DNA of 64,000 nt from Platerodrilus igneus. Taxonomy: Eukaryota > Arthropoda > Insecta > Coleoptera > Lycidae. This document shows, piece after piece, positions 32,531-44,752 of the stretch. The notes beneath the pieces were generated by a model. That model did no database searches. It saw nothing but the letters and a program-made list of their open reading frames with translations, and was not told the origin of the DNA. The stretch lies in assembly GCA_036346225.1 (NCBI GenBank), contig JARFIW010001215.1:8322501-8386500 (forward strand), written 5' to 3'. The position numbers and the translations under genes were made by a program. How positions within the stretch are numbered: position 1 is the first letter of the stretch; each line of letters opens with the position of its first letter.

Positions 32531-34479
32531 GGTTTTAAAAGATTAAAAGTAAATATAAACGAAGCAATTTCAAAACACCCTGTATAAAGGAACAACCAGT
32601 ATTTACGGGCGAAATTTATTCCAGTTAGTTCATTTTTAAGTAACAGGTATTAACAAAATTTTACAAATAATGAAGAAGATTTAGTAGGTTGCAAAAGAAA
32701 TAAAATGTTAGAAGCCAATGCCATTAATTTATGAATTTAATTGAATTTAATTGAACGGTTATTTACGTATAATATGCATAAAAGCGTGTAAAAATCAATA
32801 ATACCAAGGTGACACGCGTTGCTAACAAACAAATATATCGGTGGGGTTGAAATACGTGGAAAATCCAACTCGTAGAAGTGTTATTTAAAACGCTCGTTAA
32901 GATTAAACACCTGCAGAATTTTAAATGTCAAGTTCCAATTATTTTTGTAGATAAAGCTACAAGTTTCAAAGAATATCAGTAAACCGTCGCAGGTGTTCCC
33001 AGTAAATACTAACGAGGGGTGATTTAAAGCACGTAACAGTGCACGTGGGGTAGATAGCAGATTGTCACGAATATCGATTTTCTACCACTCACACCAGGTT
33101 AAAAAGAGACGTAGAAAACGCATAAACAAGGGACAACGGTAGTATAGGAGGGATTTATAGGACGTCAGTAAATATACGATTGGTCGATATTGTTAGTTGG
33201 ACGCGACACAAATACGAGCATAGTGTATAGTAATTTTCAGAAAAATATCGTAACAACGTGCTGAAATTCGCGGACTTGGAAATCGGTTGAGCAAAATTTT
33301 AAGAACGTGTTGTAGATGGGGATTTCGGACGAAAGGCGGCCAGGAGGTGGCGGCCTAAGTTCTATAAAAGCTTTTCGAAAACATAATAAAAGCCCTTAAT
33401 ATTTCGATCGCTTCAGACGACGTATGCAAATTATCACGAGTTGTAAGTAGAATAAAATTATTTTTAATTATATTGCATGGTGAATTGCTCATAATTTGTA
33501 CGCGGTTTGTGTGCCGAGATTACAATTTTAATTGAGGTATTACCTATAATTTTTTTAACAAGCTCGTGCCGTGATGTTAAGTAACGTGGATTAAAGTAAA
33601 TAATTGTGAAAGACGTATGTAATTTGGATTTGGAAAGTGGAGACAACGCGAAGGCAGCGCTAGCAGCTCAACTTACATGGAGTTCTTCTACTAATAGCCA
33701 GAAGCGGCTTGCAAAGCAGAGAAAAAAAACAAATACCATCGACCACGGAGCGGAGATCTTCTAGAAATTCCAGGTAACGTTTTGAAATTGTGTTATTATA
33801 AACTATGAATATTGAGTGACGTATGAGAGTGATTTTGAAGGTATTGTGCATTATTTTGTGTATTGAACATAATACATATAACTAACTTTATTATGGTATG
33901 TAAATAGAAATCTGAAGGTGTATATAAAGCTTATTAACGTTCCATCAGGAAGTTACAATTTGTGAATGGTACATGGGTGTTTTTGTTTGTTTGTTGTAAG
34001 AGTATGCAAAGTATAAGGCCATACATTATGCATAATTAACTGGGTTATCATGAGCTCACCATACTCCAGAGTTTACTTAGATTTAAAATAAATTAAATAA
34101 AAGGAATGAGAAATAAAATATTATTCAGGGCCTATTTACTCCGGGTAGATTTTATGTGTTTCATAATTTAAATTAAAAATACAGGACAGTTACAAAATAG
34201 GATTTATTGAGGTGTAACTTGATCACGGAAATGTGGATAAAATTTAATTTTATTTGTAAATAGTGAAAAATAAAAGATTGTATGTTTGTTGTATTTTGTG
34301 GTTTTATTGGGAGTGTGCGTGAATGATAGAAATGAGAGTGAATATAGATATCCAAGAGGAAGAGAGGAAAACGGGTAAGAAATTATGTTTTTATGAATTA
34401 TTTAATTTTTGAGAAATTTTCTATTATGAACAATTTTCGAGTTATGAAAAATTAATAAAATTTTCGAATATAATTTTTA
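32531..34479. other. Unassigned AT-rich block, possibly interior of an old LTR element
   Basis: No coding frame. It lies between the (TA)n at the mariner terminus and the 3' side of the minus-strand LTR. It may be the residual interior of that older element, but no gag or pol motif supports this. Confidence 0.3.
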
Positions 34480-36240
34480 TTGGTGAGGATTTTACCCGAG
34501 ATCCACGGCAATATATATTTTTATGCCGCCCCCACACTCTTTTTTGTTGCGCGCCTTTTCTTATTAATTTAATGATTTTATACGATGTGCAAATACCTAT
34601 TTCACGCCACGTATTTTAGCAACGTTTGGTTGGTTAATTAAATCAAAATTGTTTTTAATATGCCTCGACTATATGAACTCTTTCTTCTCAGGGTATCCAC
34701 CTACTTACCGTGGGTTCAGTGGTAAGTAGATGTGCAATGCCCAACCAAACTGCACTATCTTTTGTTTTAGTACCTTTTTTAGAATTTACTTTTGTATATG
34801 CCAAATTTTATATGATCCGCGTAGCCTTGTGCCAAATTGATTAATACCACAAAATTACTGACTTTGACGTTATAATACACTGTACTCACCTGGATTATAC
34901 GTCGTTACTGGCCTCTCTTAATGCTGGCTCAAAATCATTTTCGCCGTATGCGCCTTCACAAGGTTTCACTATCACTTTGAACTGCCGTCTAGCCTCCATG
35001 TACCTTTTCTTTAATTTTGTTGCGCCCAAATCTAAAATAAATATAACCCGAATTTAGAATTTAGAATACCCTTTTTTATTTACTTCCCCTGCGCTAATTC
35101 TTCCTTAGTAATTTCTTCTTTGACTTATACCCTTCCACCTGCTACTCTTACGCTGCCTTCTAAATTTTCTCCTCTCGTTCTAAATCAATTCAAATCTATC
35201 CTCGTTCCTATTAACCATTCAATCCAAATCTATCCTCGTTCCTATTAACCATTCAATCCAAATCTATCTTCGTTCCTATTTACCACTCTATCCAAATCTA
35301 TCTTCGTTCCTATTTACCACTCAATGCCCCGCTACACATAAATCCATATCCAAATCAATCCTTATATTTTTCACTCTTATGTTTCTCACTCGATGCCTTC
35401 TACCTATAATCTCGTTCCAATCCAATCTTATTTTCCGCCGGTTCGCTGTCGCACTAATTCCAATATTACCTTTTATTCGTCGCCGCTATTAATTCTTTAT
35501 ACACTGATGCTTCTCTTTACTCTTCTGTTATAAATCAAAGTCTTACAATTCAAACACATTTATTTAATCTTCCAAAAATATGAACAATTTAGCGCAGTTT
35601 CATAAACACGTCTTTACACAAAATTAATTCGAAATCGATTCCCTTTGTTTACTATCCTAGGTGATAATTACAATATTTTCTGCCTACTCTATTACATATT
35701 ATATAAAATAAAACATCCAATAACATTTTATCACTGAGTGCGTGTCACAAATACCTTAAATTTTGTCTTTTGCACTTTCCTATTTTATACATAATATTCT
35801 ATCATTGGTCCGAAATATTTCACAACCCTTCAATCATATTTGACACTGCTATTACTTATAATTTTGAGATTACATGTTTGTCCAAAAGTTGATTCTAGTA
35901 AAATAAAAGCCAAAATAATTCACATATGAACCTGGATCTGCGTGGCTAATAGTGGACATCCATAGACGCATCCGGTTTTCGGTTGGCAAATGTACGTTCA
36001 ATGGCCTATTAAATTATAACTCAGTATAAAACCTTGAGCACTGTGTATTTTATCACGTCATCAAGTCATTATAATTTACATCTTGGCACTTACATTTCAA
36101 CTTATATTTTAAATACTTTAACGTATGTAAAGTACGGCAAACATACATTTTTAAATTACGGGATCTGATATATGGATTATTTTATTTGGCATACACTACC
36201 TTCTACACAAAACCACCCTTAGAAACCTTGTGGCTCCTAG
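34480..36240 (-). mobile_element. Old LTR of the (TA)n-associated family, minus strand
   Basis: Its reverse complement aligns with the LTRs at 36287, 40152 and 44753. Shared strings include GTGTATGCCAAA, CATATATCAGATCC, TACATTTGCC...CCGG, GCGTCTATGGAT, GCAGTTTGGTTGGGCA, GAACCCACGGT and TTCATATAGTCGAGGCAT. It differs by many substitutions, so it is older than the plus-strand element next to it. Its start faces the (TA)n at 36251-36286, giving a head-to-head arrangement. Confidence 0.75.
35186..35321. repeat. 34-bp minisatellite, four units, inside the old LTR
   Basis: Units of the form CAATCCAAATCTATCCTCG plus TTCCTATTAACCATT start at 35186, 35220, 35254 and 35288. The plus-strand LTRs have only one equivalent unit at this place, so the expansion is private to this copy. 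Confidence 0.85.
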
Positions 36241-36248
36241 TGACATTA

Positions 36249-36250
<2 letters not shown>

Positions 36251-36286
<36 letters not shown>
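36251..36286. repeat. (TA)n run between head-to-head LTRs
   Basis: TA repeats directly precede the TGTTATG start of the plus-strand LTR. A similar TA run follows the third LTR at about 46362. Confidence 0.9.
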
Positions 36287-36290
<4 letters not shown>

Positions 36291-37690
36291 ATGTAAAGGG
36301 GGGGGGTACAAGGCTTCTAAGGGTAGATTTGTGTTAAAAAGGGTGTATGCCAAACGACATAATTCATATATCAGATCCAGTAAGTTAAAAAAACTATATT
36401 TTGCTGTACTTTACATATGCTAAAGTATGTACCATTTTAGTTTGAAACGCATGTGCCAAAGGTAAACAAAATGACTTTATGACGTTGATACAATGCACGG
36501 TACTTGAGGTTTTATACTGAGTTGATATTTTATAAGCCATTGAAAGTACATTTGCCGTCGGAAAACCGGACGCGTCTATGGATATCTACAATCAACCAAG
36601 CGTCCAGGTCTTGTGTAAATATTTTGGCTTTTCATTTAAATAGAATCAACTTTGGACGAATTGTAATATCAAAATTATAAGTGAATAGAAATATAAAATA
36701 TTATTGGAGAATTGTGAAGTGTTTAGGACCAATGGTAGAAATTATGAATGTATATAAAGACTATAGTGAAGGTATTTTGGACACTAGAGTAAAGACGAAT
36801 TGTTATTGGATATTGTATGCGTTTAAAATGTAATTAAGTAAGCTGATGTTGTTATGCTTATTGCTTAGCGAAGTAAATAAAGGGATTTTTTGATTAATTC
36901 GTATAAAAGTGTTTGCAAACCTGGTTAAAAGCGAAATAATTTGATGAAATAAATTTTTTGAGTTAAATAGTCGATTAAAGTGAAATAAGAAGTCGAGATA
37001 AAGAGATATAGGAAAAATTTAGAGTGGTTAATAGGCGACGGAAAGCGAGATTTAGAGGTTTGAAGAATTGGATTGGATTTGGGGATTGGTAAACGACGCA
37101 GGAGATTCGAATTAAAGGATAGGGCTAGAGGGATATTGAAGGAATGAGGAAAGGTGATTGGAATACGCAGGAAGATTAGTGGATCGGAAAGGCGAAGGTG
37201 ATTGACTAAAGGAAACAGAAGCAGCATTTCAAGAAAATTAAGAGGGAGTAACAAGGTTTTCAAAATTTAAAATTAGGGTAAATTATTTCAGATTTGGGGT
37301 GAAAATTGTAAGAACACTAAGGGATACGCAATAACAGGATTTGAATCCTGTGAAGGTCTACGTAATAATTAGAGCCAGAAATTTAAAAAGGCATTATCGA
37401 GTAAATTAGTAAGTACGTTAAATTAAAACCAAAATTAAAGTAGAAATTGATACATAAATTAATTTGGAACATAATATTCATATAAAAAGTGGAAAAAACG
37501 GTTATTTGGTTGGGAGTGACATATCAGATTAACCCACTGATTGGTGAAGCCTAGATAAAGGTTTCATATAGTGAGGATAAAAATAGGGAACGTAAATGTA
37601 ACCACAAATTTGCTAAAAGCAATCAATAGAAGCATATATGATAAAAAGTAGGGGCAAGAAAAAGTCGGTATCGAATTTAAAATTGGAACC
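36287..37690 (+). mobile_element. LTR 1 of the plus-strand element
   Basis: It starts TGTTATGTAAAGG followed by a long G run, as at 44753. The first 600 bp match LTR 3 almost exactly. From about 36885 onward it loses bases at short intervals relative to LTRs 2 and 3 (see findings). Confidence 0.8.
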
Positions 37691-40151
37691 CAAGTGGGTG
37701 AAAAAGGCTAGAAAATACTAGGAAAGAAGAAGAACGGGACCCGAGATTAGGTGGGGCCCGGTTTTTCTTTTATTTTGAGAAAAGGTCAAAACAGGAAGCA
37801 GAGACGAGGGAACAAAAGGATCGAGATGGGACGGATTAGGTGAAATGGAATAGGGACAAAGGACATGGAGCAGACGGGGATACAGGAGAGGACGGAGGCA
37901 GACAGAGCCGGAGGTGAAGAATGGAACGGACCAGGCGACGTACCGGAGTAGGAGCAAACACGGAACCCAGACATTAGAGATTCGATAGTAGAAAGAGATT
38001 AAAGCAATGGCAGCACAACAAAAATTCAACAAATTTAACGAACAAAAGGAAAACACGTAGAACAAAAAGCAATACGTAGTTAAAATTTAGGAACACATGC
38101 CGAACTAAAACGGAACTGACAGAAAAGACGAATCACAAACGAATTAAGAACATTTAGGACGGCAGCGGAAGACGCAAAATGAAAACGCAGGTTCTAACAC
38201 AAAAAATTGTAAAGGACAATCGGACAGAGGTACACAAAAGGACAGGTTGACACAGGTTGGAAACAAGGACATTTTAGGAGTTGAACACGACGGACTAAGA
38301 AGGAAATAAGACACGGGATACGAGAAAGGAATTGGGGTTTTCGAATAAACGGAAATACAGATGGACCAAAGACAACGACGCATACCGAAATTTAGGAAAC
38401 GTTGGGAAACAAAATAAAACGAAACTAGGACAACTGGACGCAAAACTGATAGACAAGCGCAGTATTGGAAAATAGGGTCGGACAGGAAGTTAGAAGACAG
38501 ACAAGTTGGACGATAGAAAGAAGCGCTGGATGGACAGACTTAGATAACCGGGAGCATTACAAATTTGAGGGACAAGGACAGAACGCCATGGGATTTGACC
38601 GACTACGAATGGACAAAATCGGAACAAAACTACGATCGTGGGGCGACTTTGACGGAGCCAAAATGGCATAACATCATCCGCCGACAATGAACCGGCATTT
38701 TAGAAGACTTTTAGAGCAATTTTGAGCAATTACACAGTAATAGGACGAATTTAATTACCGAATTCAGCAGGACTACGGCACACGCGAAGAATAGGATACA
38801 AGTTTAATAGGAAACACTGACACCAAAATTGGGCAGGAGACATTTATACTGCAGGACATTGGAACCGGAAGTACAAAGGGGAGACAAACTAGACATGGAA
38901 GGTTAAGGGAATGAGAAACTTGATTTAGCACAGCACGGAGGCAAAACGCGGACAAATTTGGGGCAAAACAGGGGTATAGGAGACACCGAGACAACCGTAC
39001 CAGAAACACCTAATTACGACAGGCAATTTCAACACGGACACGGAATCAGGGGACAGAAGGAATGACGCCGATTACAGGGATCACAGGGCAAAAACAATGG
39101 ACAAAACGATCGCCAGCAACGACGAGGATGACGGCCGGATACTGGGGCGAATAAATGGAAACACCGGAGGACAGGGACATAAACCAATTAGACGAGCCGT
39201 TACAACGACCGATAGGATTGAGGTGGTAATTAGAGGGTAGAAAAAATTAAGCAATTTTGGACACGACGTTAGGATAAATGTCAGGTGTTATATTAAGGTT
39301 TATTGTTAAATGTTATTTTTGTAAAAGAATTTGTTGTTTATAAAATAGTTTAAGTTTGCTTAATTTGTATTGATAGGGTTACAGTTGTCGCTGGTAAATA
39401 GAAGTGTAAAGATTGTTTTTAAAGAAAAGGAACAATTGAGGGGTAATTGGAGTAACAAAAAGTAAGAGATTTATAGTTATCGGTAGGATATAATAGGGAA
39501 TAAGAAAGGAGATGAGAGTTTTATTAAAAGGGTTTGCAAAGATTTATATTGGAATGGATTTTATAGAGATTTTGGGTGAATGAAATGGAAAGGATAGGTC
39601 AATTAGGAATTTGATAAAGATAGTTATGGGTGTGCTAGGTTAGTTAGAAATAGGATGGAAATGATATAGATAGTACAGGATTAGGAAGTAAAAGGATAAT
39701 TAGGGTTGAAGTGAGATTTTAATATATTTGCGGTTAATTAAGATGAAAGATGGAAAGGAGTAATGAAATTGGGGAAGCAAGAGGAATGTTTAATAAATAT
39801 ATAGGTTGTTTAATAGGCCAAGATTTGCAGGGGTAAGATAATGGAGTGGAAGAAAGGGTTTAATACAAGGGGATCCAATTCCGTTTCCATAAGAAAGGGT
39901 TAAAGCGGATAAAGAAAATGTTAAAAGAAGGTATTATGAACAGGAAAATCATTTGCCGGATAGTAGTAAAGGGTTTATAGTAGTTTATATGTAGTTAGAA
40001 GGAAAGTTTATTTTGATTTTGTTTATAGATAGTTATAATAGATAAGAAAGGAGAGAAAGAACAAGGTTCAATTATTAAAATCAGGGGATTTTAAATAAAA
40101 TGAAATTTAGAACGGGAAGGACCAAACGAATTTCATTATTCAAATGGGCCA
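37691..40151 (+). pseudogene. Internal region copy A (gag, protease remnants), deletion-ridden
   Basis: It aligns collinearly with 41698-44752. The gag-equivalent part (about 37826-39235) is roughly 1.4 kb against 1.8 kb in copy B. The missing bases occur as scattered one- to few-base gaps, and few substitutions are seen. All frames are destroyed, and the frames listed on the minus strand here are shadows. The protease/RT part (about 39290-40080) is equally affected. This looks more like a low-quality consensus of the same sequence as copy B than like natural decay. Confidence 0.7.
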
Positions 40152-41697
40152 AGTAAGTTAAAAATATTTGCTTAGTAATGTAAGTAACTTTTATTTAAAC
40201 GCAGTCAAGAAACAAAAGTTTTAAAAACTATAGTTTGTATTTAATAGTAAATTGTACTAGTACCATTTTAAAGTTGAAACGCAATATCAGCCAAAGTGTA
40301 AATTTGTTCATTAAATGACTTTATGACGTTGATACAATGCACGGTACTTGAGGTTTTATACTGAGTTGATATTTTATAAGCCATTGAAAGTACATTTGCC
40401 GTCGGAATACCGGACGCGTCTATGGATATCTACAATCAACCAAGCGTCCAGGTCTTGTGTAAATATTTTGGCTTTTCATTTAAATAGAATCAACTTTGGA
40501 CGAATTGTAAATCAAAATTATAAGTGAATAGAAATATAAAATATTATTGGAGAATTGTGAAGTGTTTAGGACCAATGGTAGAAATTATGAATGTATATAA
40601 AGACTATAGTGAAGGTATTTTGGACACTTGAGTAAAGACGAATTGTTATTGGATATTGTATGCGTTTAAAATGTAATTAAGTAAGCTGATGTTGTTATGC
40701 TTATTGCTTACGAAGTAAATAAAGGGATTTTTTCGATTATATTCAGTATAAAGACGTGTTTTGCAAACCTGCGTTAAAAGTCGTATAATAATTTGATGAA
40801 ATAAATGTTTTTGAGTTAAATAGTCTGATTTAATCAAGTGAAAGTACAAGAAGCATCGGTAGTATAAAAGCGACGAGTATAGAAAATATTTAGAGTGGTT
40901 AATAGTGCGACGGGAAAGCGACGATTTAGATAGGTTTGAACGAGATTGGTATTGGATTTGGGACGATTGGTTAAACGACAGCAGGAGATTCGAATTAAAG
41001 GCAGTAGGGCATAGAGTGGATATGAAGGAATAGCAGGAATAGGTTGATTTGGAACAGTACGGCAGGATAGATTGGAGATTGGATACGGAAATGCGAGAGG
41101 ACTGATTGGAGCTCGAAGAAGGAAGACAGGAGAGCAGCATATTACAAGGAAGAATTAACGCAGGGGAAGTAGATACAACGGTTTATTCAAAATTCTAAAA
41201 TTAGGGTAAATTATTTCAGATTTGGGGTCAGCAAAATTGTTAAGAACACCTGGAGGCGATACGCAAGTGAACAGCGATTGTGAATCCTTGTGAAGGTGCG
41301 TACGGTGAATACGATCTAGAGCCAGAAACATTTAAAGAAGGCATTCATCGCAGTATAATTCAGGTAAGTACCGTGTAATATCTTAAAACGTCAAAATTAA
41401 AGTCAGAAATTGTATACATAAATTAATTTGGCATATACAGTAAATAATTCCATATTAAAAAAGTGGTAAAACAAACGAGTGTAGTTTGGTTGGGCAGTGC
41501 ACATCTACTCACGATTGAACCCACTGTGAGTTGGTGAACGCCCTGAGATAAAGGTTTCATATAGTCGAGGCATAAAAATAGAGTGAACAGTAAATAGATA
41601 ACCAACCAAACTTTGCTAAAAGCACATCATATAGAAGTCATATTATTGAATACTAAAAAGTAGGGGCGACGACAAAAGTCGTGTATCAGAATTTATA
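40152..41697 (+). mobile_element. LTR 2 (middle LTR), followed by primer-binding site
   Basis: Nearly identical to LTR 3 from about 40250, but its first 100 bp are garbled. Immediately downstream lies TTGGCAAACCCAACGTGG (about 41698-41715), a tRNA-Lys-like primer site, marking the LTR end. It serves as 3' LTR of copy A and 5' LTR of copy B. Confidence 0.7.
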
Positions 41698-41847
41698 AAT
41701 TGGCAAACCCAACGTGGAGGCTCGAAAAAAGGCTAGAAAAGTACTAGAGTGAAAGATAGTAAGATACGGGATCCCGAGATTAGGTGGGGCCCGTAGCTTT
41801 TTTCTTTATTATTTTGCAGAAAACGAGTTCAAAACTAGGAAGCAGAG

Positions 41848-43662
41848 ATGACGGACGCGGACACGAAAAGGATCACGAGATCGGGACGGATATACGGTGT
41901 TGAAATGGAATTAGGGACAAAGGACATGGAGCTAGACGCAGGGGGAGACATACAGGAGATGGACGTGAGGCAGACAGAGCCGGAGGTGACAGACATGGAC
42001 ACGGACCAGGCGACGGTACCGGAGGTTAGGGTAGCAGAAGCCGACGGAACCCAGGACATTATGAGATTTCTGATGAGTATGAAAGATGATTTAAAGACAA
42101 TGGCAGCATCACACACAAAATTGCAGACAAATTTAACGAACAAAATGGAAGAATCACGTACGGAACAGAAAGAGGCGAATGCAGCGTTAGCTATAAAATT
42201 TACGGAATCACATGCCGAACTAAAAACGGAACTGACAGATAAAATCACAGAATCACATAACGAATTAAGGAACGAGTTTAGGACGGCGCACGCGGAACTG
42301 ACGGCAAAAATGAACAACACGCAGGACTATCTACTAACACAAATACAAATTGTAAAGGACGACATGCGGACAGAGGTACAACAACAAGTAGACAGGGTTG
42401 ACGACAGGTTGGAACACATACGGGTACATTTTCAGGGAGACTTGAACGCGACACGGACGGACCTAAGAACGGAAATTAAGACACGTGTGGATACGGTAGA
42501 AGAGACGATGATTAGCGGGTTTTCGACACTTAATACGGAAATACAGACATGTGACCAAAGACATACGACGCACTACCGAAATTTAGGACAAACGTTGGAG
42601 ACTATACAAAATGAAAACGTAAACGTTAGGACGCAACTGGACGCAAAACTGATAGACAACGCGACAGTATTGGAAAATAGGGTCGGACAGGAAGTTAGAC
42701 AGATACAGGACAAGTTGGACGAGCTAGAAAGAAGGCGCGTTGGACTGGACTACGGACAGCACGTTAGATTAAACCGGGACGCATTACCAAAGTTTGAGGG
42801 ACGAAGGACAGAACAGCCCATGGGATTTTTGGACCGACTAGACGAGATCGTAGGGACTGAAAATGAGAGAACAAAACTACAGATCGTGGGGGCGACTTTG
42901 ACGGGCAACGCCGAAAAATGGCATAACATCATCCGCCGACAATACGACACGTACGCCGATTTTAGAAGACTTTTTATAGAGCAATTTTGGAGCAATACAC
43001 ACCAGACTGACATACGGACGAATTTAATTACCGGACATTACAGCAGGACTCACGGCACACGCGAAGAATACGCGATTGACAAGTTTAATCAGGCACAACA
43101 CTTGACACCAAAATTGGGCGAGGATGACATTGTACTACTACTCGCAGGACATATGGAACCGGAAGTTACAAAGGTGGTAGTGATACAGAACGTCAAGACA
43201 TTGCGGGAATTCTTAGGGGTAATGAGAAACTTTGATTTAGCGACAGCACTGGAGGCGAAAACGCGGACAAACTATTGGGAGCAAAACAGGGGTTATAGGG
43301 AAGACAGCCGACGACAACCGTACCACGAACACCGACCTAATTACAGACAGGACAATTTCAACCACGGACATCGGAATCAATGGGGACACGAAGGACATAG
43401 ACGACCGTATTACAATAGGGATCACAGGGCAAATGAATACAATGGACAAAACAGATATCAGCACAGCAACGACGAGGATGACGGCCGGACTACTGGGGGC
43501 GGAATACACAATGGAAACAGCCGGACGGACAGGGACATAAACGTCCAGCATATGACGACGAGCGCGATTACAACGGACCCAGATAGGATTGAGGTGGTGC
43601 AGATTCACGAGGCGCCACAGGAACAAAAAAAAACGCGAATTTTTGGACGACCGACCGCTTAG
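41848..43662 (+). CDS. gag: Gag of a Gypsy-type LTR retrotransposon, intact 604 codons
   Basis: The ATG at 41848 follows the primer site by about 135 bp, and the frame is uninterrupted. Residues 1-60 are acidic. About 70-310 forms a long coiled coil with repeated ESHAELKTEL and TESHNELRNEF units. About 320-465 is a capsid-like retrotransposon gag domain (FLDRLDEI, AEKWHNIIRRQY, RRLFIEQFWS, REEYAIDKFNQAQHL, ILLLAGH-type helix). The C-terminus, about 470-604, is rich in Arg, His, Asn and Gly and lacks a CCHC zinc knuckle, so RNA binding would rely on basic residues. The gag stop is at 43660-43662. Pol lies in the -1 frame with an A9 slip site 30 bases earlier. An intact gag beside a gutted pol suggests a non-autonomous element that may still assemble particles. 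Confidence 0.85.
   Translation: MTDADTKRITRSGRIYGVEMELGTKDMELDAGGDIQEMDVRQTEPEVTDMDTDQATVPEVRVAEADGTQDIMRFLMSMKDDLKTMAASHTKLQTNLTNKMEESRTEQKEANAALAIKFTESHAELKTELTDKITESHNELRNEFRTAHAELTAKMNNTQDYLLTQIQIVKDDMRTEVQQQVDRVDDRLEHIRVHFQGDLNATRTDLRTEIKTRVDTVEETMISGFSTLNTEIQTCDQRHTTHYRNLGQTLETIQNENVNVRTQLDAKLIDNATVLENRVGQEVRQIQDKLDELERRRVGLDYGQHVRLNRDALPKFEGRRTEQPMGFLDRLDEIVGTENERTKLQIVGATLTGNAEKWHNIIRRQYDTYADFRRLFIEQFWSNTHQTDIRTNLITGHYSRTHGTREEYAIDKFNQAQHLTPKLGEDDIVLLLAGHMEPEVTKVVVIQNVKTLREFLGVMRNFDLATALEAKTRTNYWEQNRGYREDSRRQPYHEHRPNYRQDNFNHGHRNQWGHEGHRRPYYNRDHRANEYNGQNRYQHSNDEDDGRTTGGGIHNGNSRTDRDINVQHMTTSAITTDPDRIEVVQIHEAPQEQKKTRIFGRPTA
43626..43632 (+). promoter_or_regulatory. Candidate -1 ribosomal frameshift site (A AAA AAA)
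   Basis: Gag codons CAA-AAA-AAA-ACG run through an A9 tract (43625-43633). Slipping back one base at AAAAAAA moves the ribosome into the frame of the protease ORF, which is open from here onward. It lies about 28 bases before the gag stop. Homopolymer length must be confirmed, since a one-base error would change the frame relation. Confidence 0.5.
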
Positions 43663-44519
43663 GGATAAATGTCGACGTGTGTTATAGTATAAGGGATTTA
43701 TTGTTAAATAGTTATATCTTTAATAAAAAGAATTTGTTGTTTATAAATATTAGTTTAAGGTATTGCTTATATGTTGCTTTAGTTGATAGTGGTTCACAGT
43801 TGTCGCTGGTAAATGAGAATGTGGTAGTAAAACATGCTGATTTTTTAAAAGGAAAAATAGGAACAATTGATGGGGTTAACTTATGGTCAGCGATGAACAA
43901 AAAGCTAACGACGATTTATAGTGTTATCCGTGTACCGATATACATAGGGAATAAAGAAGCAGGAGATGCAGAGTTTTTAATTACAAAGGGGTTGCAGCTA
44001 GATTTCATATTAGGAATGGATTTTATAGAGGATTTTGGGTTGAATATAGATGGAAAGGATAGGTCAATTAGGATATTTGATAAAGATAGGTTATGGGTGG
44101 TGCCTACGGTTAGTTCAGAATATAGGAATGGAAATGATATAGATAGTACAGGATTAGGAATGATAAAAGAGGATAATTATGGACGGATTGAAGTGAGATT
44201 ATGTAATATGTTTGCGAGATTAATTAATGATGAACAGATAGGGAAAGTGAGTAATGAAATTAGGGTGAAGCTAGAGGAATTGTTTAATAAATATATAGGC
44301 TTGTTTAATGAAGAGCCAAGATTTGCGAGGCGGTATATGCATAAGTTGGAGGTCACGGAAGACAACGGGTTTAATACAAGGGTGTATCCAATTCCGTTTG
44401 CCATAAGAAATAGGGTTAAAGCCGAGATAAAGAAAATGTTAAAAGAAGGTATTATCGAACCAGCGAAAACTCCATATGTGAGCCCGGATAGCTCAGTCGA
44501 AGAGGGTTTAGTAGGATAG
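43632..44519 (+). pseudogene. pol: Truncated pol: protease and start of reverse transcriptase
   Basis: The frame is open from the slip site (first possible in-frame start codon GTG at 43677). The aspartic protease shows VALVDSGSQLSLV (DSG active site) and, about 80 residues later, FILGMDFIEDFGL, the ILG-x-D-F motif. Reverse transcriptase begins with HKLEVTEDNGF, RVYPIPFAIRNRVKAEI and MLKEGIIEP, then stops after YVSPDSS. The RT core, RNase H and integrase are missing. Only about 230 bp separate the stop from LTR 3, so the internal part was deleted. The element cannot move without a helper. Confidence 0.8.
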
Positions 44520-44752
44520 TTTATTATGTAGTTTATGCAACGGAAAGTTTAGTTTTTGTTTTTTTGTTTATAGTATAGGTTAGTATATAGCGTAGTAAGA
44601 TAGATGTGAGAGAAAGGCGAACAAGGGTTGACTAATTGAGATGTAAAAATGCGAGAGGGTGATTTTAAATAAAAATTAGAAATTTATGCACACCAGGGGA
44701 AGAGAAAAAAACATACAGAATTTCCAATTTCATTCAAAATCAGTGGGGCCAA

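Noticed and set aside
33011..33030. AACGAGGGGTG string resembling the mariner terminus at 32470
   Set aside because: The match ends after about 10 bases and no TA-flanked partner was found.
40646..41140. Long minus-strand frame (164 codons), with a partner at 45371-45772
   Set aside because: It lies inside LTRs 2 and 3, is serine/leucine-rich without domains, and is disrupted by one-base differences between the copies.
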